Positions 34,049 to 46,565 are shown, counted from the stretch's first letter. The stretch: 64,000 bases of DNA from Polyporus tsugae (GCA_024305745.1 JAHRBS010000009.1:186001-250000); one strand, 5' to 3'. Numbers and translations: made by a program. Notes: a model not told the origin generated them from the letters alone.

Positions 34049-36682
34049 ATGAACACATTCTTCCAGATGCGCGTACACCCTGACAACGTGAAATACACCC
34101 CAGTCACTACACTGTTTGGCCTCTTCAAATGGACTGTCATGCCACAGGGCTGCTGGAATGTGCCCTCCACACACCAACATTGCATGAACGCTGCCCTCCG
34201 TCCTTTCATTGGCAAGATTTGCCATGTCTACCTCGACAACATCATTATCTGGTCACAGACATTTGACAAACACCGTCACAATGTCGAACTCATTCTCCAA
34301 GCACTCTGAGATGCGCAACTCTACTGCTCAGACAAGAAGACGGCTCTCTTCCTCCTCGAAGTTGACTTCCTTGGACACCGCATCTCGGAACATGGAATTG
34401 AACCTGACGGCAAAAAGATCAAGAAGATCCTTAACTGGCCGATTCCCCGCTTGGTGACCGACATTCACGCCTTCCTTGGTCTGGTCCGCTACGTTGCCGC
34501 CTTCCTCCCCAACCTCGCCAAGTGCACCTGCATTTTGAACCCACTCACAATGAAGGACACTGAAACCTGTTGGCCAAGCTGGACCCTCGACCACCAGGTC
34601 GCCTTCGACCACATCAACGCACTTGTATGCAGCTGCGAGTGTTTGACCATCATTGACCACAACGCACTCAACACAAACCACATCTTCATGTCGTGCGACA
34701 CCAGCGACTACTGGACAGGAGCAATGCTCTCCTTCGGTCCGTCACTCAAGCTTGCCCAACCAGTCATGTTCGACTCCGCCCCTCTCACAGGTGCACAGCT
34801 AAACTACCCTGTACATGAGAAGGAGTTGCTCGCGATTGTCCGAGCCCTCAAGAAATGGCGCGTGGATCTCCTAGGTGTACCATTCACTGTTTACACCAAC
34901 CACCGCACACTCGAGAACTTCAACTGACAGAAGAACCTCTCACACTGTCAATCTTGCTGGCAGGAATTCCTCGGTCAATACAACTTCAGCATCAAGTATG
35001 TCAAGGGCGAAGACAACATTGTCGCGGATGCACTCTCCTGTGTTGGCCTTATCAACCCTGCTACTTGCGCACCCATCGCCGTGATTCGCACCGCGTCTCG
35101 CGGCCTACATGACCGACCAGACCCCTTCCCTCCTCATATCTGCGCTGTTTTGGCTGGCACACTCAAACTCGCAACTGACCCCACATGGCTCAATATGATC
35201 CACGACGGGTACCATTCCAACAACTGGTGCTTGAAACTACAGGCAAGTGTCGGCTCCCTTGGCATATCCGAACGAAATGGCCTCCTCTTTGTTGGTGATC
35301 GCCTTGCTATTCCCCGTGTACCTAAGGTACGCAAGGGCCTCTTCCGCTGTGCACACGACACCCTTGGCCACTTTGGATTTGACAAATCTTACACCTTCCT
35401 CTGCGATGCATACTACTGGCCTCATATGCGCAAGGAACTCACGCTCATGTACATCCTGTCGTGTGAAGATTGCCAACAAAACAAAAGCCTGACCACCAAG
35501 CCTACCAGCCCTTTACACCCTCTACCCATCCCCGACGTGCGCGGTGACTCAATTGCAATAGACTTTGTTGGCCGCCTCCCTGACGACAATGGATTTGATT
35601 GCATTGCTACTGTCACGGACCGCCTTGGTGCTGATCTACAACTCATACCCACACGCACAGATGTCACTGCAGAAGAATTTGCTGTCCAATTCTTCGATCA
35701 CTGGTACTGCGAAAACGGCCTCCCAACAAGCATTGTGTCCGACCGTGACAAGCTTTTCGTTTCCACCTTTTGGCGAGCACTCCACAAGCTCTCCAGCATG
35801 AAGATCAAAATGTCTTTGGCGTACCACCCGCAAACTGACGGGAGCTCAGAACATACAAACAAAACAGTCATCCAAACTCTACGCTACCACATTGCTCGGA
35901 ACTAGCAAGGCTGGGTTCGTGCACTCCCTCATGTTCGCTTCGCAATCATGTTAGCTGTCAACTCCTCAACGGAATTCTCCCGCTTCCAACTCCATCTCGG
36001 CCGACAGCCACGTGTCCTACCCCCGCTCTTCAGTGCTGATATCGACTCCGCCTCTGCCAATTCTCCTACCGAGGGCCAGCTCGCAGCAAATATCATCAAG
36101 CAAATTGACACCGATGTCATAGAAGCCCAGGACAACCTCGCCACGGCGAAATTGGCGCAGATGTCAGCAGCCAACCGCGCACACATGGACAACCCCGGAT
36201 ACGCCGTTGGCGACCTCGTCCTATTATCCACATTCCACCGCCGACGAGCATACATGCAACACGGCGATAATTGTGTTGCCAAATTCATGGTGTGCTATGA
36301 TGGCCCATACAAGATACTCCGCGCATTCCCGGACTCTTCCGTATACACTCTCGAACTCCCTTCTTCCATGAAAATCTTCCCCACATTCCACACTTCCCTA
36401 CTGAAACCTTACCACCGCAACAATGACGTACTCTTCCCTTCCCGCGCTTTCCAGCCTCCGCCCCCGGTCATAACGGAAGATGGCATCAAAGAACAAGAGG
36501 TCGAAACAATCATCGACCACCAACGTCGCGGTCGCGGTTTCCGGTTCTTAGTCCATTGGAAAGATTTCCCCTCATCTCATGACTCTTGGCTCCCGGGTAC
36601 TATGTGTCGCGATCTCGCCGCTTTGGACACTTACATACTTGCCAACCCAGAATTACGTACAGCCTTTCCTCCGTCCGACTGA
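34049..36682 (+). pseudogene. pol: 3' half of a second Ty3-type pol
   Basis: Continuous frame starting inside reverse transcriptase immediately after the first element's LTR (NTFFQMRVHPDNVKYT). Active site is YLDN, not YxDD (34,240). RNase H (FMSCDTSDYWTGAML, VHEKELLAIVRALKKW), integrase zinc finger (CAHDTLGHFG...CEDCQQNK), core (IDFVGRLPDDNGFD; VSDRDKLF; QTDGSSEHTN) and a C-terminal chromodomain-like part (RFLVHWKDFPSSHDSWLP) follow. Stops: TGA 34307, TGA 34925, TAG 35903. The 5' half of this element is not in the window. The sequence is clearly of another lineage than the first element. Confidence 0.88.
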
Positions 36683-36710
36683 TATGTCTCTGCTTTAGAA
36701 GTGGGGAGGG

Positions 36711-36995
36711 TGTGAGGCCTACGGCCTTCCTCGGCACTCGCCTTGCTTACATACGCACATGGTATATTACCTTCCGCGCGCCTGATATCGTGTTCCCCAG
36801 TCTTTCTCATACGATATCAGGTACACCCGTATGCCCTCATGTATATAGAGTCTTTCTCACACGATATCAGAGCCTTTTCCTGTTCTGTTTCCTGTTCGAG
36901 TGTAGAAGGCCAGAGCCTTCTTCCAAGCAGCTCGGTCGCTCCACCGGTAGAAGCATGACGATGACCGACCATTCCATGTATTTTTGTGCACTACA
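36711..36995 (+). repeat. Probable 3' LTR of the second Ty3-type element
   Basis: Begins TGTGAGGCC directly after the purine tract AAGTGGGGAGGG (36699-36710), downstream of the pol stop. It contains repeated ACGATATCAG blocks and a TATATAG. The end is placed near a terminal CA at 36990 or 36995; there is no partner LTR in the window to fix it. Confidence 0.5.
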
Positions 36996-37011
36996 TGTAT
37001 GTACGTAATGA

Positions 37012-37208
37012 TATTCAACATCTTTTTCGTAAATGGCGCGTCCATCTCGCGGCTGGTACGTTTGGGCCGGGGCTGCAGCGGCACACAAGTGTATATGCTG
37101 ACCGTCTTGCCGCAGGGGTCGTGCGCGACACTCATAATCCTCCTCGCTGCCACCGGGTATTCCGAGACTACGTGTCTCGACGACGCAGCTTGCGACGACT
37201 CGGAGTAG
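37012..37208 (+). pseudogene. 3' fragment of a multi-pass membrane protein gene
   Basis: Two exon remnants matching the last two exons of the gene at 61,933-63,304: FNIFFVNGASISRL, a GTACGT intron ending CCGCAG, then GSCATLIILLAATGYSETT up to the TAG at 37206. The rest of the gene is missing; the LTR of the second retroelement lies just upstream, so insertion probably destroyed it. Confidence 0.65.
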
Positions 37209-37289
37209 GGGGTGCACTGGCTCTTGAGGGTGAAGTTGCCTTTTGCGGCACAACGCGGGCACCGTGGTGCGTGGTGTCGAATAATGAGA

Positions 37290-37990
37290 TATACAGTGAT
37301 CACTGGGATGGAGAGTTCATAGACACACCGCTATCTGACTCGCATTCCTGCTCGAACGTTGCGAACTGGACGACCGGAGACGTAGTCGTTGCCGTAGTTA
37401 AGTCGGAGATTGCGGTGAAGGGGAGGGCGAGGGTGGAGGCATGGTGCGGGAGAGCACAGAAGGCGGAGCAGACACGGCATACCAACCTGACTTCACTAAG
37501 TCCTGCGTGTCGCTCTCAAGTGAGATCTGAGCGAGTGCAGCGGCGCAACGAACGAGCACAGGGCTGAAGTTAACGGTGGCGGTGGGTTTACATCGGATGC
37601 CGGTACGGGCGGCGGAGGGCGAGGGCAGGGTGGCGGGGGTGCCGGCGGAATTATCGGAAACCGTGGACGATGGAGGTGTTGAGTGGCGGATGTCGGGTTG
37701 AAAACAAAAACAACGAACATGCATGTGCATCCACAATGAGAATGAATACCACACACTCACCTTTGGTCCAGTGTCCTCTTGCCGCCCGGAACCCCCCTCG
37801 ATCTTCTTCCTTCATCTACGCTGTGCCTTCGCGAACCAGCTGCACGCATGTTTAGCTGTGTAGCGTGTTCCGCCGGGGATCGCACCCACCTGCCGTTCGA
37901 ACCCAATGCATGCAGATACATCCAGGTACTGCGTGAGGATTGACGGTCGGCGTGTTTCTGACACTAGTGGATTGGTTGCAGCCGTGATTA
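37290..37990 (-). pseudogene. Decayed gene segment, copy 2 of a dispersed pair
   Basis: Counterpart of 12,270-13,140. The donor AAAG/GTGAGTGTG near 37,762 matches AAG/GTGAGTACG in copy 1, and the following intron has the same TATTCATTCTC text. The acceptor reads TTTTCAAC where copy 1 has a proper AG. A Ser/Thr/Ala/Pro-rich stretch and ECESDS follow near 37,340. Function unknown. Confidence 0.35.
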
Positions 37991-38385
37991 ACTGGACTAG
38001 TAAGTCTTATGTCTGTTCGGCTCTTCCGTCTGGTGGTTTCACAACCCTCATATCGCGGCACAGTTGCAAATCTTGCTGTGGGGGTGGTTACGCGGAATAG
38101 GATGTCACAGGATCCAGACTGTACGGATTGCGCGGCTGATGCAATGTACGACGGAAACATGAGACAATATGGTAGATCGAAAGAAGGCGACTGGTTGCGA
38201 TACTTGCCCACTTGCGCAACGTGCGGACACAGACTCAGGCCCTTCCTCGCGCGAGATATATCCTCCCCTTCCGCCTGCACTAGCAGAGATGTCGAGGTGG
38301 CCCGTCCGAGACCTCTGTCCCATCGATTTCGCCGAGGTTGCGCCACTCGAGCGATAGTGAAGAGGCTGGTGCCAGATAACTTGGC

Positions 38386-39633
38386 ATGTCATCGTCTCCA
38401 TGTAGTTCTGGGTGCGGTGAAGACGATGTGTCGGTGGCGCCGCTCTCCGAAGGCGAAAGTGTAGAGGTCGCGAACGGAGATTTCGTTGCCGGTGGTGACA
38501 GCGCACATGGTGGGCCGGTGCGCGACCGCGAGCCTGTAAGTGCAGAGTGGAACTTGTGGGTGAGAAGAACAGCACATCTGGAACATCGGGGGTATTGTAC
38601 TTGCATACCGTTTGGAGGACGCTACTTCCCACAGGAAGCGGCCGATATCATGCTCAGTGAGTCCACACCTCTGCGTTCCGTCCATCTACTCGGAGTGATA
38701 GAGCCCGACCACGCGCGCACGTAGGCTATTATCACAACGTCAACACCTTCCCCAACGAGAGCGCACGCATCGATCTCGCCAGGAAGGTCAAACGCGTCGG
38801 GTCCTGCTGCAGTCACTACACCGCACACCACGTGTATCAGTACTTCGCGAACCTGAGGCACAGGGCCAAGTGCGGCATCGAGCCAAGCCTCCCAAGCGAT
38901 GGTACGTGCGTCCTTGGTCGACGTCGTCCTTTCGGAGTGCGCATGCGCTTACGGTTGGGGCGGTCATGCTGCGCTCAGCCGCTGTTGTAACAATGGCGTC
39001 GCTCGACGCGGCCCGCCGCAAGGAGCCGAGCCCGTCGATCAAGGCAGAGAGCCTACGGAAAGAGAGGCTGGACGGCCGGACGTCAGCTCAAGAGGTGAAG
39101 TCCCACGCGCTCCTGCTGCCAATCCAGCATTCTAGCCTGAGCTCAGCTGCAGAGGGGGGGGAGTACGTAAGTAATAAGGACGAACATGCGTGTATGCGCA
39201 CTCACCAGTAGCATTTTCCTTGTCCGAAACCAGTCGTTGATCTCTCGGGCCCTTCCCCGTTGCGCGACGATACTCAACAAGAGAGACGACATTCCACGAC
39301 GCAGAGAGCGAAAAACATCCGCCATCCCAGACGGACAACCTTCCACAACTCGTCCGAGTCCCAACGAGCAATCCGGCGTCGTCATCCCTCCCGCCTTCGA
39401 CGCGCCACGAAGACGAACCCTAGATCGAATTGCCACCGTACCAGGGTAACCCATCCCATCTCGCAACGCAACTTCACCTTGCCCTCTCCGGATCCGACGC
39501 GACGCGAGTTCATCGTAGCATTCGTGAACCTCCTCCGAAGTCCTTCGCGGAAATGGCGACGTGGCTTTCGGCACGGAGGTCCGCCGTTATGACGTTGTTG
39601 CAATTGGACTCGGTATTGACGTCACATGTCTAG
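38386..39633 (+). CDS. Homeodomain-like protein E
   Basis: Fifth family member. Exon 1 (38386-38656) ends QEAADIMLS with a phase-1 donor. An in-frame intron 38,561-38,629 inside it is possible. Exon 2 (38725-38901) gives YYHNVNTFPN...YTAHHVYQYFANLRHR, keeping Asn51 and Arg53 of a homeodomain. Exon 3 (38979-39166) carries RRKEPSPSIKAES, like KEPVPFVKAES of gene C. Exon 4 starts at 39234. The last 190 bases read LATQLHLALS and PPKSFAEMATWLSARR, the family C-terminal module. They lie in a different frame from exon 4, so either one splice event was missed or there is a frameshift near 39,447. Confidence 0.6.
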
Positions 39634-41984
39634 AGCCGAGCTGCTGGCGGATATACCTGAGCAGCAGATAAGCTGAGCAACGTCGATGGTGGACGTACCG
39701 ACAAAGGGACTTGGTCTGGTGTTTGGAACGGGTAGTATACCGGTGCCGCGATCGCGGCCGGCGGGGGAGGGAACTCTGCTTCCGAACGATATCTGCGATC
39801 CCAAGACTATTAGAGCTACTCCGTGTCTTCATGAGGGCCAGACATGGTATGTGACAGGTATATGAAAGAGAGGAACATGAGAGCGAGAGATCGTTCTTCG
39901 TCAAGACAGGGATGAGGAGACAGGCGCTAAACATCACGCCAATCCATCATCGCCTCGTATCTGCTGACGTCATCATCCCAGACTCTTACTTTCTCGCCCG
40001 CTGGCCTTTTGGTATTCGACCTTCATCTCCAGCTCTGGGCTTGTTCTTTATATCTGCCATGTCTATAAACCTTCAAGCTTCAAGTTCGACAATATCCATG
40101 AACTCTTATGCACGCGCTCAAGGGGAGTCCGAGGCCGTCGCCCATCGTACAACATAGGTCAAGTCCTAAGACGTCAAATCCTCCACGACTGTTCAGCGAT
40201 GTGCAGTTGCATCCATGTGTGGCGCATTGGGAGCCCGCAACAGTCGTGCCGGAGGTGCGGATTGACTCGGGCGGGATCGAGCACGAAGTCTCGGGTGGGA
40301 ACGTCGTGATAGGCAAGGAGAAGGAGAGGTCTGCCATCGATGCGGTGAGCAAAGTTTAGTGGCTTCTGGTAAGCCACAACTTCCATCTACGTCCAGTGCG
40401 CCGTACCGTGATAGCCTAGACATCCACAGAATTGGACTGTGTGAAGCTACTGAAGAGCAGAGCCCACGGTGCCCAGATCCGGTGCGTCATTCCCCCGTAT
40501 CTGTAAGCCTTTCAACGTCTTGCACGTGTGAAGTGGGCAAGGAGGCCACCGTATTAGACTTGAACATACTCACTGACCCCCTGCCGTGACAGGATACGCC
40601 CCCCTTCTTCACTCCCACATAGTATCCTTATTCTACATCCGGACTGCGAAGTTCGTCTGCCTGCAGTCACTTACACTTCTAGCGTCGTCACTGGGGACTA
40701 ACCTATAGTCGACCTTGACTCAAATCTTCCACAGAGGAAACCTGTGCAGGCTCGAAGCGAAGTTCTGCCTTCGCTACAAGTCCTCAAGACGGTTAGGAAG
40801 ACAGAGGTCCTGTAGTTACCCCTTTAGCATAACCTAGCACACATCGTTTCCGTTACTCTCACGGCGAGCTGATGTCCGGGAACAGAATCCCAGTGCGCCA
40901 AAGCCTCGCCGTGAGTCCCTTGCTCTCCTCCAGGGCCCGAGGAGCGAGCGCTGGCATTCTGCGCCATTCAAGATGCGCCCGTTGCAACGAGACTAACAGC
41001 TAGCGCTTTGAGGGCTCTTTGCTCTGGGCTTCCGTGTCCTCTGTCCACGGCGTGCGCTCCCGCGACGTCGACCTCTCTACCAACTCCCCCGATATGGCAG
41101 GCTACTCCACCGGAGGATACGTCGGATCCTGCTCGGACGGCAAGTTATTGGTACGGTCTTTGGCCGTACCCTTACTATACGTCTGCCTCGTGCCCGCCGT
41201 GTTTGCCATATGGCGCACCCTCGTATCCCAGAAGACCTGTAAATGTTTACGTGTATGGCGTTACGTTGCTCTCGGCACCGCGGGGCGAGTACTTCGTCTA
41301 AAAGGTGACCCTTTTTATTGCCGCGTTACATAAATTCCTCGCCTCACCTTGCCTGAGATCCCGGCGAAACGCAGAAAGAGGAGGATTGCCGCAAAGCCCG
41401 ACGTCGTTGATCTGTAACGACGTCAAGACGTGGGATGCCCGATCACACGCTATCACTCGGAAGTTGCGGCTCCGTACAACCCATGAGAAACACAAACGCT
41501 TCTTTCTGAGCATGCCTCTACTTTACTCCTCGCTAACGCCGTGATACGTCATGTCTATTTTCCTGCAGAACGTGGTGAGCCTTCGACCTATTAATGGGTG
41601 CAGTTTTTATGATGATTGGCTTATGGTGATTGGCTTATATCCGCGCTTCCCAGCCTTTTTGTAACGTCTGCGCCGTCTAGTCTCCAGGTGATCGGCGTTC
41701 AAACTGCATGCTCGGAAGCTGCAGGTTCGGACGCACATTAATGTTAGGACGCCACACGCGTCCTAGCCGGTTGCCGGATTGCCATACTCGACGGCTGCTC
41801 TGCTCTTCAGGCGTCGAGGCGAATCACGTTCAGCCTGAAGAAGACAGATCGTAGACGTTATAAGCCGTCGAGATGTCGGTTGCGATCGTACCGGTCGCCC
41901 CGCGTCCTCGTCGACTGTTCCGTTGCAGCATCCCCGGTTCCATCGCTTTCAGTCTTTCCCTGACGATACCCTCGCTGGCGGTAA
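39634..41984. other. Intergenic, no convincing gene
   Basis: 2.3 kb with scattered short frames only. The best is 40,240-40,340 (VPEVRIDSGGIEHEVSGGN, then KEKERSAIDA before a GTGAGC donor), which has coding-like third-position GC but no partner exons or family. A stretch at 39,930-40,070 could be the 5' end of the same unit. Nothing else recognised before the lipase promoter. Confidence 0.35.
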
Positions 41985-43258
41985 ATGGCTCATTCTTTGA
42001 AGATCAGGCTCTCGGCAGCGGTGGCAGCGGGTGGGCTGTTGTGCACATGGCAGGCCGCCGCGTTACCGACGGACGTGAAACGCGATGACCAGACTGTGGG
42101 CATCACTGCCCTCAGCCCGGCGCAGATCACCGCGTTCCGGCCGTACACCCACTACGCCAGCACGGGATACTGCTCGCCGGCATCGACTCTCGCTTGGGAT
42201 TGCGGGGCCAACTGCAAGGCCAATCCGTCTTTCGAGCCTGTGGCTTCTGGCGGCGACGGGGATCTGACCCAGTTCTGTTCGTGGTTTTTTTTTTCTATAT
42301 GAGTGCCTCCGTCGAATCGCTGACTCTGACTTTGGATGTGTTGCATCTTCCAGGGTATGTCGGGTTCGACCCCATTCTTAAGGAGGTGATCGTGTCGCAT
42401 CAGGGCACCGACACCAGCAAATTGTAAGCATAACTTCACGCTCCTACTCGTTTCTATGCCGCCCGTAAACTCACATCACGAGCTATCAGGCTACCTATTT
42501 TAACGGATGGAGATATCATCCTCGAGAAGCTGGACAAAAAGCTGTTCCCCGGCGTCAGCACGAGCGTGGAGGTCCACAGTGGATTCGCGGGAAGCCAATC
42601 GAGGTTGGTACCTTCGGGTTCTCGAGGACTAGCCCCACCGACTGATCCGAGCCACCCGTTTCAGGTCAGCTCCGGGAGTCCTTGCAGCCGTACAGAAGGC
42701 GATCACCAAGTTCAGGACGAAGAAGGTGACTGTTGCCGGACATTCGCTAGGTACGTCTCCATCAGACGCCCCCATTCTCGTCCTGCATTCGAGATGTCCA
42801 CGTCCGACTTTGATAGGCGCAGCGATCGGCCTCCTCGACGCAGTGTATCTCCCGCTGCACATCCCCAACATCACCACCCGTTTCGTGGGATACGGACTGC
42901 CGCGGGTCGGGAACCAGCACTTCGCGGACTACGTCGACGCCCAACGGTCGATCTCCGTGACGCACATCAACAACAAGAAAGACATCGTGCCCATCTTGCC
43001 CGGACGCTTCCTCGGATTTCATCACCCGTCCGGAGAGGTGCACATCGACGAGTCTGATGCATGGCTCGTATGTCCTGGTAGGCGTCATTCGCTCGTTTGC
43101 GCGACGGGTCGACGAGGTGCTCAAATTTCGAGTTTCTGCGTCTAGGACAGGACAATACGGACGCGCGGTGCACGGTCAGGGACGTGCGCAACCTCTTCGT
43201 GGGCAATGGGACGGACCATGATGGGCCGTATGACGGGATTGAAATGGGCTGCTCGTGA
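41985..43258 (+). CDS. Secreted class 3 lipase
   Basis: Complete six-exon gene, 311 aa: 41985-42276, 42354-42423, 42490-42603, 42665-42750, 42817-43077 and 43146-43258. It hydrolyses ester bonds of acylglycerols or related esters outside the cell. A signal peptide occupies about residues 1-26 (hydrophobic VAAGGLLCTWQAAALP), then a likely processing site (KRD). The alpha/beta hydrolase core includes YVGFDPILKEVIVSHQGTD. The nucleophile elbow GHSLG spans the exon 4/5 junction. The catalytic Asp is in NNKKDIVPILPG and the His in HHPSGEVH. Cysteines near both ends (WDCGANCKANP; ARCTVRD; MGCS) suggest disulfides. It resembles Rhizomucor-type fungal lipases and feruloyl esterases; the exact substrate is open. 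Confidence 0.92.
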
Positions 43259-43877
43259 CCCTACGAGCCGCGAGCCGCGAAGGGCTCTTTCTGCGTCGGT
43301 GCATAAGTTAGAAGTACAGCTAATGGAATGCTACCTAAGAATATTTCAGCTGTCTCGCTCTAGCCCCTCACCATCGGCGCTGTCCCATGTCTGTCCCTGT
43401 CCCGCGAAATCTCGACTTCCAGGACTGACATCTCTTGAATGAGGCATACAGCGATGGGGAGCTGGCAGACAATGACCACCTGAGCAGTGGGAGGGTGTGA
43501 GGACGAAAGGAAAGGTTCCTCTGGATAACGTAGGACAGAACGTGATCAGGCACCCAAGTGGGCCTTGGACTACTAATCAATATACAGCGCTATAGATACA
43601 ACCGGTGGACGGGGCCCGTGGACGGAGGTATCGCGATGCGCCCCTGAATGGCGTAGCATTTTTCCAACTGTGTCCCGATATGATGGTATGGTGAATGGGG
43701 AGCGGGAAATCCTGGGCTCGGGACAAACCTTTCGTTCGGCACAGGTGAGGGTGGACGGTCTTGGACGAGACTACGGAAAAGCGGGAGGCGTTAGCGTGCT
43801 GATGCATTCAGAGTGAGAAATTGCACGACCTCGAGCCGGGCAGGCTGATAGCTCCGTCATCGCGTCGACTAATATGC
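43259..43877. other. Intergenic between lipase and F-box gene 3 (tail to tail)
   Basis: No gene seen. If the last intron of the F-box gene is not spliced, its frame continues to about 43771. Confidence 0.4.
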
Positions 43878-45580
43878 TCACTCTACGATCCACTATTTTC
43901 AGATATGCGGCCCTCAGCATCGTGCATAGTCGACGGAACGGGGAAATCGAACACACCTCAATTCTTTCCGTAGCACGCATTTGCTCCCTCTCGATAGCTG
44001 CTTCTCTTTCCGTGGTGCTTAGCTCCTCGAGCTCGTGCATGTTGGCGGTTCCTCCGGGAACGTGCGTTCGTACGCAAGGGCGCCGCACTCGCCATGCTTT
44101 GCTCGTCTGCCACGTTTCTTCTCCCTTCTCCTCACCCGCGGTATACGAGCGTCCGGAGGACGTGATGAAAATGTGTGTGAGGGAGGGGATGGTGGTCGGC
44201 AGCGAGGCGACGAGACGGTCGAACTTGAAAGAGCGCACACCGTCGTATAGAGCCTCAGAGAAAACGTTCTGCAAGTTGATGTCACACCGGATGACGATAT
44301 GGACATGCGTCAAACGCAGGCATTTGAGCCCAGACTCGAGCAGCTTGCCCTGTGGTGTGAAATAACACGATAGTATCAGTATCCAGAACGAGGGCATGGC
44401 ACACGGCGGTGCTCACAAGTATGACGTCCCATGATGGGTACCCTTTAGCGTCGCTGCGTGCACGGGGATGTAATAGGCTGATACACTCCTTGTTCGTGTA
44501 TGCTGCGACGAGAACCAGATGAGTGAGCCTGGCGACCGCGTTTGGGGGGAATAGGTAGTCGCTGATCGCAAACCCAGAAGCGCTAATCTCAAGGTCTGTG
44601 AAAGCGAGATGCGTGGGAGTGTATTCTTCGAGAACTGCGCGTGTATACTCCAGATCAGGTCGGCTGATGGTCAGGTGGTGGATAAGACAAGCCAGACCGA
44701 GTATGAGGAGCATCAGGGGTCCCCCAGACACCCGGTCCACACCCTTCCAGCCCCGCGTCCTCTGCGCCTCGCGGTTATCTTCTTTGAGGTATACCAGGTC
44801 ACTGGAGGTCAGAGTAGGGGTGTAGTGCTGTATCGTTAGGTTACGATCGAGGTTGGGGAATACAGCGAGGAGCATGTCCACCCAAAACGGGTAATAGGTG
44901 GCCGTCAAGGTTACGGACCTTACGCCTGGGAGGGATACGGATGACCTGGACGCCGCTACCAAGAATGTGAACGGCCATTCCACTTCCTCGAGGGTGACGG
45001 TCAGCTGTGGCCCAATGCTGCTCAATAGAGAGATGTCTCTGTAGGGATTGTCCCACATTGACGTGTCACTTGCAGCGTGTCGGAACATCTTCAAGGCTGA
45101 ACAGGTGGATGCCAGTAGTTCATTCGCTCGGTTATTCGCTCGCTCTGCGGGAGCGACCATACTGAGCTCCTGAAGGCCGCTCATCTCTGCGACTGCGGCA
45201 AGGAACCTAGGGTGGCTGAAGAGGATCGACGGCTCGCCTGGCTCACAGAGTGAGAGGGTGCGCACGCGCGTGGCGGAGGCGAGGACTGCGAGGAGGCAGT
45301 CGACAAGTTCCTCTGAGGAGTCCGGGGGTTGCCTTGATGCATGCACTGGGATAATGATGGCGTGGATGTGGGGCCCGCGCGCTCTCTGATCCACGACGAT
45401 GAAGTTGTAGAGGTCCTGAAGGGATGTCGGACTATGGATGGTGACGGGGCGCATACTCAGCCGCCGCTCGACAGCAACAGGGCGCAGGGTAGAGCAGGTG
45501 AACGAGAAGGATAGTACAGTTGAAACATCGGTGAGGAAGCCGCAGATCAGCCGCAGGACGTCGAAGTTGAGCGCAGTCAT
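43878..45580 (-). CDS. F-box protein (family member 3, complete)
   Basis: Exons 45580-44417, 44349-43957 and a short last exon 43892-43878, about 523 aa. The F-box is at residues about 3-40 (LNFDVLRLICGFLTDVS, SFSFTCSTL, AVERRLSM). A leucine-rich region follows with LLAVLASATRVRTLSL, FPNLDRNLTI, EDNREAQRTRGWKGVDRV, LGLACLIHHLTI and THLVLVAAY. Exon 2 has LKCLRLTHVHIVIRCDI and SFKFDRLVASLP. The start was set at MTALNFDV because it matches the other copies and follows a CTGCAG acceptor of a likely 5' UTR intron. In the last exon TGGATCGTAGAGTGA stops after four codons, where member 4 continues with an acidic tail. Presumed SCF substrate adaptor. Confidence 0.8.
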
Positions 45581-46180
45581 GTTGGGCCGGCCGGTCTGTA
45601 CCACAACTGCAGCAGGAAAACATCGTCAGCCTGAGAAATGAAGGGGAAGATGAGGGACAAACCGACGAGTAGACTCGCGGAGGCAACAGGAGACGAAATT
45701 TTATTGGAAATGCTTGAGGGTGCTAGTCAAACGTGCTTTCAGTAACCAGTTCGATCTCGTTGCCTGGTAGTAGGTGAAGGTCGGACGGATGATGATCATG
45801 ATGTACCTAGTAATCTGAGTAGAGAAGCCAACTGTATACCAGTCAGCAAGGAATACACAAATATGTACATTCGAACACAACGTACGATTTAGTTCCGATC
45901 TCCTGCGATAGAGGCCTGGAAAACAACTTGAGAGCGAGAGAGAGAAAAGGTGCAGGGCGGACAGACGCCTGATGCGAGACTCCCGATCGGTCCTAATCAG
46001 CGTCTATCCAGATCCCGGGTATTGCACTTTCTTCGGGCGCGCCTGCGCGCTTCGCCGAACTCTCTCTCTCTCTCTCCAGTCCTCCATCGCAGTACATCGC
46101 TTATATCTTCGGGTAGGCTCCTTACTTATCAAACTTTGGCTTACCTAGGCTTCAGGTATATATGGGACTCCTTCATACAG
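45581..46180. other. Intergenic between two F-box copies
   Basis: Contains the upstream region of the minus-strand F-box gene and, from about 46,060, a pyrimidine-rich segment before the plus-strand F-box fossil. No separate gene seen. Confidence 0.4.
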
Positions 46181-46565
46181 CGTCAACCCAACCTTGATGT
46201 TCTGCGCCTGAACTGCGGTGTCCTCACCCACGTTTCAACCAGTGTGTTGGCCTTCTCCCTCACCTACTCCGCTCTGCACCCAACCGCGGTTGAACGGCGG
46301 CTGAATATTCGTCCGATCACCATCACAGCTTCATCTTCGTCGACGAGGATTAGCGGGGCCGCCAGCATACACGTTCCGTGGCGATCCCAGTGCAACCACT
46401 GGCAGTACTACCCGACCGGCGAGAACAACTCATTGACCGTCTCCTTGCGATATTCGCGTCCGCAACGCCTCTGCGCACACTCTTAGTGTATGTGCCAGGC
46501 GAAAAATGGACACTTCCCAGTCGCCCCAGGCTCCCTGCCAACTTGCTGCGCAACTCAGCCCAGGG
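46181..46565 (+). pseudogene. F-box gene fossil
   Basis: Reads PNLDVLRLNCGVLTHVS, SLTYSALHPTAVERRLNIRP without a start codon. After a frame change come LLAIFASATPLRTLLVYVPG and RPRLPAN, matching the first third of the F-box family. A block of about 100 bases between these parts is deleted and the remainder is missing. Confidence 0.7.

Noticed and set aside
27059..36995. One single composite retrotransposon
   Set aside because: The two pol regions differ in sequence throughout and only the first has paired LTRs; two separate elements fit better.
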